From an uncultured Candidatus Pelagibacter sp. (GTDB lineage: Bacteria; Pseudomonadota; Alphaproteobacteria; Pelagibacterales; Pelagibacteraceae), in NCBI GenBank assembly GCA_905616395.1, contig CAJQSQ010000006.1:62001-126000 (forward strand): a stretch of 64,000 nucleotides of DNA. Direction: 5' to 3'. The notes under the pieces are model-generated. The model made no database searches, had not been told where the DNA came from, and saw nothing but the letters and a program-made list of their open reading frames with translations. Numbering within the stretch: position 1 is the first letter of the stretch; the number at the start of each line of letters is the position of its first letter. This document shows positions 50,219 to 58,675 of the stretch, piece after piece. The position numbers were made by a program, and so were the translations under genes.

Positions 50219-51229
50219 ATGTTTAAAAAAATATCGTTATATTTTACAGCATTAGTTTTAGTTTTATCAACAGTTGGTTCTGCTTATGCGGTAACGTTAA
50301 AAGCAAGTCACCAATGGCCTGGTACTCCTAGAGCTGATGGATCTTTTGACCCACGTCACGAAATGGTTCAAATTATTGCTGATGAAGTAAAAAAAGCTAA
50401 TGTTGACATAGATATCAGAATTTACCCTGCAAAATCTTTATATAAACCTAAAGAACAGTGGAAACCAATGACTACTGGTCAGCTAGATATATCTGCTTTC
50501 CCTTTAGGATACGCATCGAAGTTTCACCCAGAGTTCAGTGCAACTTTAATGCCAGGAACAGTTAAAAACCATGACCATGCATTAAGATTTAATAAATCTC
50601 CAATGATGACTGAGATTAAAAAAATTATAAATGATGCAGGTGTAGTTGTTTTATCTGATGCTTGGTTAGGCGGTGGTTTTGTTTCAAAAACAAAATGTAT
50701 TAGAAAACCTAGCGATGCAAAAGGTCAAGTAATGAGAGCAGCTGGTAAAGCATTTAACCAAATGCTTGAAGGTGCAGGAGCTGGTATTCAAAGTATGCCA
50801 TCTTCAGAAATTTATACTGGTCTACAAACGGGTGTATTAACTGGTGCAAATACTAGTTCAGGAAGTTTTGTTAGTTACAAAATTTATGAACAAGTAAAAT
50901 GTGCAACACCTCCAGGAAAATTTGGTCTATGGTTTATGTATGAGCCGATCCTTATGTCTAAGAAATCTTTTGATGCTTTAAGTTCTAAGCAACAAAAAGC
51001 TCTTATGAAAGCTGGAAAAGTAGCTGAAAAATATATGACAGCACAAGTAGCTAATCTTGATAAGACATTTGAAGATGCTTATAGAGATGCTGGTGTTGAG
51101 TTAGTATATATGACTGCTGCAGATCACGCTGAATGGATTGAGATCGCAAAGAAAACTGCCCACAAAGCGTTTGCAGAGCAAGTACCAGGTGGTGCTAAGC
51201 TTATGGAAATGGCTTTAGCAGTTAAATAA
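50219..51229 (+). CDS. TRAP transporter binding protein (DctP type), system 1
   Basis: This is a periplasmic DctP-type binding protein for an organic acid. The track start at 50156 adds 21 residues; the ATG at 50219 follows GAGAGGAATAATA and begins the signal peptide MFKKISLYFTALVLVLSTVGSAYA. The mature part has LKASHQWPGTPRADGSFDPRHEMVQIIADEV, and the DctP hallmark with an Arg that binds the carboxylate is in KGQVMRAAGKAFNQMLEGAGA. The length of 336 residues is usual. A hairpin and then dctQ and dctM follow. Confidence 0.9.
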   Translation: MFKKISLYFTALVLVLSTVGSAYAVTLKASHQWPGTPRADGSFDPRHEMVQIIADEVKKANVDIDIRIYPAKSLYKPKEQWKPMTTGQLDISAFPLGYASKFHPEFSATLMPGTVKNHDHALRFNKSPMMTEIKKIINDAGVVVLSDAWLGGGFVSKTKCIRKPSDAKGQVMRAAGKAFNQMLEGAGAGIQSMPSSEIYTGLQTGVLTGANTSSGSFVSYKIYEQVKCATPPGKFGLWFMYEPILMSKKSFDALSSKQQKALMKAGKVAEKYMTAQVANLDKTFEDAYRDAGVELVYMTAADHAEWIEIAKKTAHKAFAEQVPGGAKLMEMALAVK

Positions 51230-51240
51230 ATTAATATATA

Positions 51241-51276
51241 AAGCCCTTGTTTCAATAAAAAATAAGGGCTTTTTTT
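51241..51276 (+). terminator. Stem-loop with T-run between dctP and dctQ, system 1
   Basis: AAGCCCTT (51241-51248) and AAGGGCTT (51264-51271) form a perfect 8-bp stem with a 15-nt loop, followed by TTTTTT that runs into the dctQ ATG at 51277. It fits partial termination after the abundant binding protein. Confidence 0.8.
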
Positions 51277-51771
51277 ATGATAAAAAATTATTTAAAATTT
51301 TGCAATTACACAGCTCAAGCTTGTGGAGCTTTTGCTGTAGGCGCTTTAATCTTGTCTATCTTGGTAATTGTCGAACTAGTTTTTGAAAGATATTTCTTTC
51401 AACATGCAATTACTTGGCAAACAGAATTGGTTACAATGTTACTTGTTGCATCTACTTTTATTGGTAGTGCTTATGTTTTAAGTGAAAAAGCTCATGTGAG
51501 TATGGAGTGGATCTACGACTTCATGTCTAAAAAAAATATTATTAAACTCAAGATTTTTACTTCTTTTTTAAGCTTAGGGTTTTTTCTAACATTGTTTTAT
51601 TTTGGTTTCTTAATGGTAGAGGAAGCTTTCATTAAAAATTACACTACAGGCACAATATGGGATCCTCCTTTGTGGGTGCCTTATTCATCAATGTTAATAG
51701 GTTCAATTTTAATGATACTTCAATATATCGCTGAAATAATAAAACTATTTGATGAAAAGGATTTTAAATAA
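51277..51771 (+). CDS. TRAP transporter small membrane subunit (DctQ type), system 1
   Basis: This is a DctQ-type subunit of 164 residues with four hydrophobic helices. SEKAHVSMEWIYDFMS, the conserved loop after the second helix, and AITWQTELVTMLLVAST match the family. The start ATG lies in the T-run of the preceding hairpin. Its stop overlaps the dctM ATG by one base. It links DctP to the DctM channel. Confidence 0.9.
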   Translation: MIKNYLKFCNYTAQACGAFAVGALILSILVIVELVFERYFFQHAITWQTELVTMLLVASTFIGSAYVLSEKAHVSMEWIYDFMSKKNIIKLKIFTSFLSLGFFLTLFYFGFLMVEEAFIKNYTTGTIWDPPLWVPYSSMLIGSILMILQYIAEIIKLFDEKDFK

Positions 51772-53102
51772 TGGATCCATTAACGATTGCAATAATTGTT
51801 GCTGTTTTTACACTAATAGTTTTATTCTCAGGTATTCCGATTGCCTTTGGTCTAAGTTTTGTTTCAATTACTCTGTTGGTCACATTCGAAGGGCTGCAAA
51901 TGTTAGATGTCTTTGCAGAAACTTTTTACGCAGGATTAAATTCTTTTGTATTACTGTCAATTCCAATGTTCATTCTTATGGGGATGGCTGTTGCTCATTC
52001 ACCAGCAGGCAAAGATTTATATACTGGTCTTGATAGGTGGTTATGGAGAGTTCCAGGTGGTTTAGTTATATCTAATATTGGTGCATGCTCAATTTTTGCA
52101 GCTTTAAGTGGATCAAGTCCAGCGACATGTGCTGCTATTGGCACTATGGGAATTCCTGAAATGAGAAAAAGAGGATACTCAGACGAAATTGCTACAGGAA
52201 CAATTGCTGCTGGAGGAACTTTAGGAGTTTTAATTCCACCTAGTATAGTTTTAATTGTTTATGGTATGGCGACAGGAACTTCTATTGGTAGACTATTTTT
52301 ATCTGGCATTATTCCAGGGTTTATGTTGGCAAGTCTTTTTGCTGTTTGGGCATTAATACACAGTTACTTCATTGATAAAAATGCATCAAAATTATTAAGA
52401 AATAGAAAGCCACCAACGTTAAAAGAAAAATTTGAAGTCCTGCCTAGAATTTTTCCATTTCTAGCGATCATTGTTGGAGTTTTGTATGTACTATATGGGG
52501 GAGTTGCAACACCATCAGAAGCTTCTGGAGTTGGTGCATTTTTAGTTTTTGTAATGATTGCAGTTGTTTACAAAATTTATCAGCCTAAAAAGATTTGGAA
52601 TATTGTTAAAATTTCAATGAAAGAAAGTGTAATGATAATGTTTATTATTGCAGCCTCTTATCTTTTTGCATTCACACTATCTCAACTTTATGTAACGCAA
52701 TCACTTGCTCAAAGCATGATTGAATTAAGTAGTAATAAGTGGATGATTTTTTTGATGGTTAATGTGTTTTTACTTGTGGCCGGTTTCTTTTTACCACCAG
52801 TAGCCGTTATTGTAATGACATCAGCTATATTGTTACCAGTAATAACTACATTAGGGTTTGACCCTTATTGGTTTGCAATTGTATTTACAATAAATATGGA
52901 AATAGGCTTAATAACACCACCAGTTGGATTAAACCTTTATATAATTAAGGGTATAACGCCTGATGTAAGTTTATCTACAATCTTAAAGGGATCATTTCCA
53001 TTTATGATGATGATGGTTTTATCCATATTGATATTGTGTATCTTTCCAGAGATCGTATCTTGGTTACCTGATAAACTAATGGGTAAACCTCTTGGATATT
53101 AA
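51771..53102 (+). CDS. TRAP transporter large membrane subunit (DctM type), system 1
   Basis: This is the 443-residue channel subunit with about twelve helices. Family segments are SIPMFILMGMAVAHS, GSSPATCAAIGTMGIPEMRKRGYS and TLGVLIPPSIVLIVYGMATGTSIGRLFLSGIIPG, with the repeat later at PPVAVIVMTSAILLPV and EIGLITPPVGLNLYIIKG. Transport is driven by a sodium or proton gradient. dusA starts 11 nt before its stop, so the tRNA-modification gene is translationally coupled to it. Confidence 0.93.
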   Translation: MDPLTIAIIVAVFTLIVLFSGIPIAFGLSFVSITLLVTFEGLQMLDVFAETFYAGLNSFVLLSIPMFILMGMAVAHSPAGKDLYTGLDRWLWRVPGGLVISNIGACSIFAALSGSSPATCAAIGTMGIPEMRKRGYSDEIATGTIAAGGTLGVLIPPSIVLIVYGMATGTSIGRLFLSGIIPGFMLASLFAVWALIHSYFIDKNASKLLRNRKPPTLKEKFEVLPRIFPFLAIIVGVLYVLYGGVATPSEASGVGAFLVFVMIAVVYKIYQPKKIWNIVKISMKESVMIMFIIAASYLFAFTLSQLYVTQSLAQSMIELSSNKWMIFLMVNVFLLVAGFFLPPVAVIVMTSAILLPVITTLGFDPYWFAIVFTINMEIGLITPPVGLNLYIIKGITPDVSLSTILKGSFPFMMMMVLSILILCIFPEIVSWLPDKLMGKPLGY

Positions 53103-54097
53103 AAAAAACATTAATAGAAAAATTTCAGTAGCACCCATGATGGATTGTACTGATCGTCATGATCGTTATTTTCTAAGATTAATGAGCAAAAATGTTATGC
53201 TATATTCAGAAATGGTTGCAACAAAATCTGCAATTCATGGAGATAGAAAAAAAATATTATCTTATAGTCCTGAAGAGAAACCTTTGGCTTTACAAGTTGG
53301 TGGATCTGATAAAGCAGAGTTAGCAGAGGTTGCAAAAATTGCAGAGGACATGGGTTATGATGAAATTAATATTAACCTAGGTTGTCCTAGTAAAAAAAGT
53401 TCAAAAAAACATGTTTGGTGCTTGTTTGATGAGAGAACCTGATCTTGTTGCAGAGTGTATTAATTCAATGGTTAATGCTTGTAAAATTCCAGTTACTGCA
53501 AAAACTAGAATTGGTTTTGATGATACTGAAGAATTTGACTATCTAAATAATTTTATTCTTAAAATGAAAGGTGTTGGCTGCAGTACATTTATTCTTCATG
53601 CGCGAAAAGCAATACTAACAGGAATGTCACCAAAGCAAAACCTGAACATCCCAAAACTAAATTATGGAATGGTTTATGATATTAAAAAAGAAAACCCTGA
53701 TTTAGAAATTATTATTAATGGAGGAATTTCAAAAATTGATGAGATTAAAAATCACTTAACCTTATGTGATGGTGTTATGATTGGTAGATCCATATATCAA
53801 AATCCTTATTCGTTAGTTGAAATTGAAAATGAAATTTTTGGAACAAAAGAGAGACCTACAAGAGAAGAGATTGCAGAAAAACTTTTAGAGTACCTTGAGA
53901 AAGAAGTTAAGCTTGGTACAAAAATAAATCATATTATGCGACATACAGTTGGATTATATCATGGTCAAATTGGTTCAAAAGATTGGAAAAGATATTTAAG
54001 TGACAATATGATGGCACGAGATTCAGATTTTCAAAAATCAAAACATATAATGACAATTGTGCAAAATAATGAGAAAGCTAATCAAGTTAGCTCATAA
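53092..54097 (+). pseudogene. dusA: tRNA-dihydrouridine synthase A, frameshifted
   Basis: DusA reduces uridine in the tRNA D-loop with FMN. The gene runs from a TTG at 53092 in two frames. Frame 1 has KISVAPMMDCTDRHDRYFLR and ININLGCPSKK, then goes out of frame. Frame 2 begins at MFGACLMREP (the FGAC block with the catalytic Cys) and continues through HARKAIL and MIGRSIYQNP to the normal C-terminus. The join is at an A7 run (53392-53398). With A6 the frame reads NLGCPSKKVQKNMFGACLM, as in intact homologs. This is either a real frameshift or a sequencing error. Confidence 0.9.
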
Positions 54098-54934
54098 TGG
54101 AAAACTTAAACTACAGTGAGATAGTTAATTTATTAGCAGTCCTTGCAATATCTGCAGCTGTTGCAGGTTTTATGGCTGGATTACTTGGCGTTGGTGGTGG
54201 AATTATAATGGTTCCAGCTTTGTATTATGCTTTTACTGTTCTTGATTTTGATATTGTTACAAGAATGCACCTTTCTGTTGGAACTTCTTTAGCAATAATA
54301 GTTCCAACATCAATAATTTCCACCAAAACACACATGGAGCATGATGCAGTTGATTTTAAAATGGTAAAATCATTTGGTATTTTTATTCTTATTGGAGTAA
54401 TTTTAGGAACCTTCTTAGTGGTAAATTTAAATACTCCCACTTTAGTTTTATTCTTTTCAATCTTTGCTTTTATGATTGGATTATTTTTTATTTTTTTAAG
54501 AGAGGAATTGGTAGAAAATCCAAAAAAAATACCTGAACTAGTAAAAAATATTTCAGGAGTTGTCATTGGTTTTTTTTTCTGTACCTCTTGGTATTGGAGG
54601 TGGATCTTTAATGGTACCTTTTATGAGAACAATTGGTTATAATATCAGAAAATCAATTGGTACAGCTGCAGCGACAGGTATTTTAATAGCTATTAGCGGA
54701 ACTATAACAATGATTATTAGTGGAAAAATAATAAATAATATTAATACTCCTTTTAGCTTTGGATACATTAATTTATTAGGTTTTATTGTATTTGTGCCGG
54801 TAACAATGGTTATGGCAAGATTTGGTGCTAAAACAGTATATAAAATTGATAAAAAATTATTGAGTAAAATTTTTGGTACTTTTCTAATTATAGTTTCAGT
54901 AAGATCTTTTGTTGAGTATCTATCAATAAATTAA
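54097..54934 (+). pseudogene. TauE/SafE-family sulfite/anion exporter, frameshifted
   Basis: This is an inner-membrane protein of the TauE/SafE (DUF81) family with two halves of four helices. The first half has FMAGLLGVGGGIIMVPALYYA and the second has VPLGIGGGSLMVPFMRTIGYN, the repeated signature. The frame breaks at the T9 run at 54570-54578; with T8 it reads VIGFFSVPLGIGGGS without interruption. It starts at the last base of dusA. Family members export sulfite or sulfonates. The substrate is unknown, and either a mutation or a base-call error explains the break. Confidence 0.88.
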
Positions 54935-54982
54935 GTTTTCCTAATTAATTTCTAAGTTAACCCTTTTTATGTTTATAAAAGC

Positions 54983-55027
54983 AAGATATCTGCTGTTAAA
55001 TTAAGCATTTTAATTACTAGATATCTT
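54983..55027. promoter_or_regulatory. 9-bp inverted repeat before TRAP system 2
   Basis: AAGATATCT (54983-54991) is exactly complementary to AGATATCTT (55019-55027), around a 27-nt AT-rich loop. It lies in the 143-nt gap between the TauE-like gene and the second dctP. It could terminate the upstream transcript or bind a regulator. Confidence 0.4.
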
Positions 55028-55077
55028 TTCATATTTTATATAGGTTTTGTAGAATAATAAACTTAGAGGGAGATAAT

Positions 55078-56052
55078 ATGAGTAAATTTAATAAAATAAT
55101 TGTTGTTTTATTTTCAACATTTTTTTTAAGTTTGGCAGTTAATTCAACTGAAATAAAATTTGGACATGTGGGTAAACCTGGTTCATTATTTTCTGCATCA
55201 GTTGATCATTTTGCTAAACTTGCAAATGAGAGATTAGGCAGCAAAGGTAAAGTAAGTGTATTTGGTTCTTCGCAACTTGGTAAAGATAAACAAGGTATGC
55301 AAAAACTAAAATTAGGCACTGTAAACATGTGGTTGCCATCGTCTGTTATGGCGTCAATTCATGATGAGTTTGGTGTTTTTGATATGCCATTTATCATTAA
55401 AGATAGAAAACACATGAATAAAGTTGAAAGCCAAGTATTACCAGGAATGTTCAAAAATCTTGAGGCTAAAACTGGTTATCAAGTTATAGCAGTATGGGAA
55501 AATGGTTTTAGACATATTACAAACAATGTAAGAGCAATAGATAAGCCAGATGACTTAAAAGGAATTAAATTAAGAACTCCTAAGTCAAAATGGAGAGTCA
55601 AAATGTTCCAATCATATGGTGCAAATCCAACTCCAATGTCATTTTCAGAAGTTTTTACAGCTTTGAAAACTGGAACAATGGATGGTCAAGAAAACCCATA
55701 TGCTCAAATAGCTAGTGCTAAGTTTCAAGAAGTACAGAAGTATCTATCTATTACAGGTCACGTTTATACTCCTGCTTATGTAGCAGTACATAAAGATCAT
55801 TGGAGCAAACTTCCTGCGGATGTAAGAGCCATCCTAGAACAAGCTGCGCAAGACACGCAAAAGTTTGTTTACGAAGAAGCTGCAAGACTTGAAAAATCTT
55901 TATTAGGAGTAATTGAGTCAGCTGGTGTTAAGGTAAACACTGCTGATAAAGGAGCTTTTATCGCAGCAAGTAAAGGAATATATGATCAATTTGCATCAGA
56001 AGTATCAACTGGTGGTGCGTTAATTGAAAAAGTATCATCTTTAGCAAATTAA
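55078..56052 (+). CDS. TRAP transporter binding protein (DctP type), system 2
   Basis: This is a periplasmic DctP protein of 324 residues. After the signal peptide (STFFLSLAVNS) come EIKFGHVGKPGSLFSASVDHFAKLANERLGSKGKV, then FDMPFIIKDRKHMNKVESQVLPGM and the ligand-binding DDLKGIKLRTPKSKWRVKMFQSYGANPTPMSFSEVFTALKTGTMDGQENP, where an Arg binds the carboxylate. AGGGAGAT precedes the ATG. A hairpin, dctQ and dctM follow, and then an acyl-CoA enzyme pair that probably acts on the imported acid. Confidence 0.93.
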   Translation: MSKFNKIIVVLFSTFFLSLAVNSTEIKFGHVGKPGSLFSASVDHFAKLANERLGSKGKVSVFGSSQLGKDKQGMQKLKLGTVNMWLPSSVMASIHDEFGVFDMPFIIKDRKHMNKVESQVLPGMFKNLEAKTGYQVIAVWENGFRHITNNVRAIDKPDDLKGIKLRTPKSKWRVKMFQSYGANPTPMSFSEVFTALKTGTMDGQENPYAQIASAKFQEVQKYLSITGHVYTPAYVAVHKDHWSKLPADVRAILEQAAQDTQKFVYEEAARLEKSLLGVIESAGVKVNTADKGAFIAASKGIYDQFASEVSTGGALIEKVSSLAN

Positions 56053-56064
56053 TCTAATTTGTAT

Positions 56065-56087
56065 TAGGCCCTCTTCCTGAGGGCCTA
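56065..56087 (+). promoter_or_regulatory. Hairpin between dctP and dctQ, system 2
   Basis: TAGGCCCTC (56065-56073) pairs perfectly with GAGGGCCTA (56079-56087) around TTCCT. It is 9 bp with high G+C for this genome and no T-run follows, so it is probably an exonuclease barrier stabilising the dctP message. Confidence 0.75.
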
Positions 56088-56096
56088 GAAAAATAT

Positions 56097-56606
56097 ATGA
56101 CATTAAAAAAATTTATAAATTCATACGAAAAATTTTTAAAATTTATACTGTTCGTAATGATGGTAGCCCTTGCAGCAACAGTATTGCTTGGTGTTTCTTT
56201 CCGTTTTGCTGGTAGTGCTTTAGTTTGGTATGATGAAGTTGCAGCAGTTCAACTTGCATGGATAACGTATTATGGCTCAGCTTATGCATCATTAAAAGGA
56301 GCACATATAAGTGTACCTAGTATTTTTAAAGCATTCCCATTAGCTTTAAGAAAAATATTTTTTGTATTATCTAAATTTATTATCTATGCTTTTTTGATAT
56401 TATTAGCTTATTATGGGTTCAAAGTTTTAACACTTATTGGAGGAGAAACATTGGTAACTTTAGAGTGGGTTCCTCAAATTTTTGTACAATCAGTGATACC
56501 AGTTGCATCATGTCTATTTATTTTATCTGAAACTTTACGAATTCCAGAGGATTATAAAAATTTAGTTCTTCAAACAACTAACATTGAACAAACAGGAGAT
56601 ATTTGA
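56097..56606 (+). CDS. TRAP transporter small membrane subunit (DctQ type), system 2
   Basis: This is a 169-residue DctQ subunit with four helices. FAGSALVWYDEVAAVQLAWITYYGSAYASLKGAHISVPSIF carries the typical W-x-E/D and GAHISV segment. It starts just after the dctP hairpin. Its stop overlaps the dctM ATG (TGATG, 56604-56608). It assembles with DctM in the inner membrane and receives solute from DctP. Confidence 0.92.
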   Translation: MTLKKFINSYEKFLKFILFVMMVALAATVLLGVSFRFAGSALVWYDEVAAVQLAWITYYGSAYASLKGAHISVPSIFKAFPLALRKIFFVLSKFIIYAFLILLAYYGFKVLTLIGGETLVTLEWVPQIFVQSVIPVASCLFILSETLRIPEDYKNLVLQTTNIEQTGDI

Positions 56607-57889
56607 TGTTAATTTTAACAATGTTTTTAGTATTACTATTTATTTTATCTATAAATGTTCCTATAGCCATTGGTTTAGCTGTAACAACAATAGTTGCGAT
56701 GGTATTAAAGTCTGGAACAAGTTTTTTAATTGATACTGCAATTGTTATGTTTGATGGATCAATGAAATTTCCATTGATTGCAATACCTTTATTTATTCTT
56801 GCAGGTTCAATAATGAATAGTGCTGGTATTTCTAGAAGATTGATAGCGTTTGCTTCTGCTCTGGTTGGGTTTATTAAGGGTGGTTTAAGCATGATCAACA
56901 TAGCAACTTCAATGTTCTTTGCAGAAATTTCTGGGTCTGCAGTTGCAGATGTTGCTGCATTAGGTTCAATTTTAATTCCAGCAATGAAGAAAAAAGGATA
57001 TCCAGGAGCATTTGCTGCTGCAGTCACATCATCTTCAGCATCTTTAGCAATTATTATTCCACCATCCATACCAATGATTGTTTATGCGGTGATGTCACAA
57101 AGTTCAGTAGTACAATTATTTGTTGCTGGAATTGTTCCTGGTGTAATTGGTGGTTTTTTTTTAATGTTAGCTGCATACATCACAGCAAGACGCAGAAATT
57201 TTCCAGTCGAAGAAACATTTAATCTTGCAAATGTTAGAAAAACTGCAAGAGAGGCAGCATTAGCATTTTTACTACCTGTAATTATTTTGGGTGGTATTTT
57301 TGGTGGTGTCGTAACGGCAACAGAGGGAGCTGGTTTGGCAGTTGTAGCGTCACTAGTTATTGGGTTAGTTTATGGAGAAGTAGATTTTAAAAGACTGTAT
57401 GAAGCTGCAACTGAAGGAGCAATTCAAACATCATCAGTAATGTTGTTGGTAGCAGCTTCAGTATTACTAGGAGAATTTTTAACAGTCGAACAACTTCCGC
57501 AAAAAATTGCTGGATCAATTATGGACTTTACAAATAATAAGTATGCCGTTTTGGCTATATTAAATGTTTTTCTTTTAGTTATTGGTTTCTTTTTACATTC
57601 TGTGGCAGCAATAATTCTTACTGTTCCTATTGTCATGCCTCTAGTTTATGCCGTAGGTATAGATCCAGTTCATTTTGGAATTATTGTCACTTTAAATTTA
57701 GCAATTGGACAACAAACTCCTCCTGTTGCAAGCGTTTTAGCAACCGCATGCTCTGTAGCAAAAGAGGATATATGGGATGTAACTCGAGAAAACCTTATCT
57801 TTATAAGTGTTTTAGTAATATTGTTGCTGTTAGTGACCTATGTACCTGCCATACCAATGACACTAGTTGAATACTTTTATAGGAGTTAA
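56606..57889 (+). CDS. TRAP transporter large membrane subunit (DctM type), system 2
   Basis: This is the 427-residue DctM channel. Family motifs are FPLIAIPLFILAGSIMNSAGIS, EISGSAVADVAALGSILIPAMKKKGYP and SLAIIIPPSIPMIVYAVMSQSSVVQLFVAGIVPG, repeated later at HSVAAIILTVPIVMPLV and AIGQQTPPVASVLATAC. The track begins at a TTG; the ATG at 56606 overlapping the dctQ stop, with AGGAGAT upstream, is better. The crotonase gene begins 0 nt after its stop, which ties transporter and catabolic genes together. Confidence 0.93.
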   Translation: MLILTMFLVLLFILSINVPIAIGLAVTTIVAMVLKSGTSFLIDTAIVMFDGSMKFPLIAIPLFILAGSIMNSAGISRRLIAFASALVGFIKGGLSMINIATSMFFAEISGSAVADVAALGSILIPAMKKKGYPGAFAAAVTSSSASLAIIIPPSIPMIVYAVMSQSSVVQLFVAGIVPGVIGGFFLMLAAYITARRRNFPVEETFNLANVRKTAREAALAFLLPVIILGGIFGGVVTATEGAGLAVVASLVIGLVYGEVDFKRLYEAATEGAIQTSSVMLLVAASVLLGEFLTVEQLPQKIAGSIMDFTNNKYAVLAILNVFLLVIGFFLHSVAAIILTVPIVMPLVYAVGIDPVHFGIIVTLNLAIGQQTPPVASVLATACSVAKEDIWDVTRENLIFISVLVILLLLVTYVPAIPMTLVEYFYRS

Positions 57890-58672
57890 ATGAATAAATT
57901 AATTGAGCTTAATAAGATAAGTAGTCATTTAACTGAAGTAATTTTAAATAGACCAGAAAAGCTGAATGCAATGACCAAGCCTATGTGGATAGAGCTTGGA
58001 AAAATATTCAAAAAGTTATCTAAAAATAAAAACTTAAGATGCATAATTATAAGAGGCAAAGGCAAAAAATCTTTTTCGCCTGGCAATGATATAGGGGAAT
58101 TTAAAAAAGAAAGATCATCATCAAAATTGGCAAAATCTTATGGCAAATTTTTACATGGAACTTTAGGTGAAATATTTAATTGTCCAATACCGACTGTAGC
58201 TCTAATAGAAGGAATTTGTGTTGGTGGTGGATTGGAAATAGCAGCATGTTGTGATATTAGAATTTGTGGCAAAAGTTCAAGATTTGGAATTCCAATTAAA
58301 AGATTAGGTTTAACAATGGCTGCAAAAGAATTAGAGGTACTTTTAAAAGTAACTAATTATTCAACTGCTATGGAAATTTTATTTGAGGGTAGGGTATTTA
58401 GTGCAGAAGAAGCATTTGAGAAAAAACTTGTTAACAGAATAGTTGATGACAAAAATGTTGAAAAAGAAGCTTATAAATCAGCAGAATTAATATGTGAAGG
58501 AGCACCAAAAGTTGCAAGATGGCATAAGCAATTTGCTAGAAATATTTTAAAGAACGGTAAAGTGACTGAAAAAATTAATAATCTTGGTTATAAGTGTTAT
58601 GATACCGAGGACTTTAAAACTGGATATCAATCCTTTTTGAATAAAACAAAACCAAAATTTCAAAATAAATAA
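57890..58672 (+). CDS. Enoyl-CoA hydratase/isomerase (crotonase) family protein
   Basis: This is a crotonase-fold enzyme of 260 residues. It shows LNRPEKLNAMTKPM, SFSPGNDIGEF (first oxyanion strand) and EGICVGGGLEIAACCDIRICGKSSRFGIPIKRLGL (second oxyanion loop). The usual PEIxLGxxPGxGGT with catalytic Glu is changed to IPIKRLGLTMAAKE, so classical hydratase activity is doubtful; another reaction on an acyl-CoA is likely. It follows dctM with no gap and precedes a CaiB gene by 3 nt, so it belongs to the uptake-activation operon. Confidence 0.85.
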   Translation: MNKLIELNKISSHLTEVILNRPEKLNAMTKPMWIELGKIFKKLSKNKNLRCIIIRGKGKKSFSPGNDIGEFKKERSSSKLAKSYGKFLHGTLGEIFNCPIPTVALIEGICVGGGLEIAACCDIRICGKSSRFGIPIKRLGLTMAAKELEVLLKVTNYSTAMEILFEGRVFSAEEAFEKKLVNRIVDDKNVEKEAYKSAELICEGAPKVARWHKQFARNILKNGKVTEKINNLGYKCYDTEDFKTGYQSFLNKTKPKFQNK

Positions 58673-58675
58673 TAC

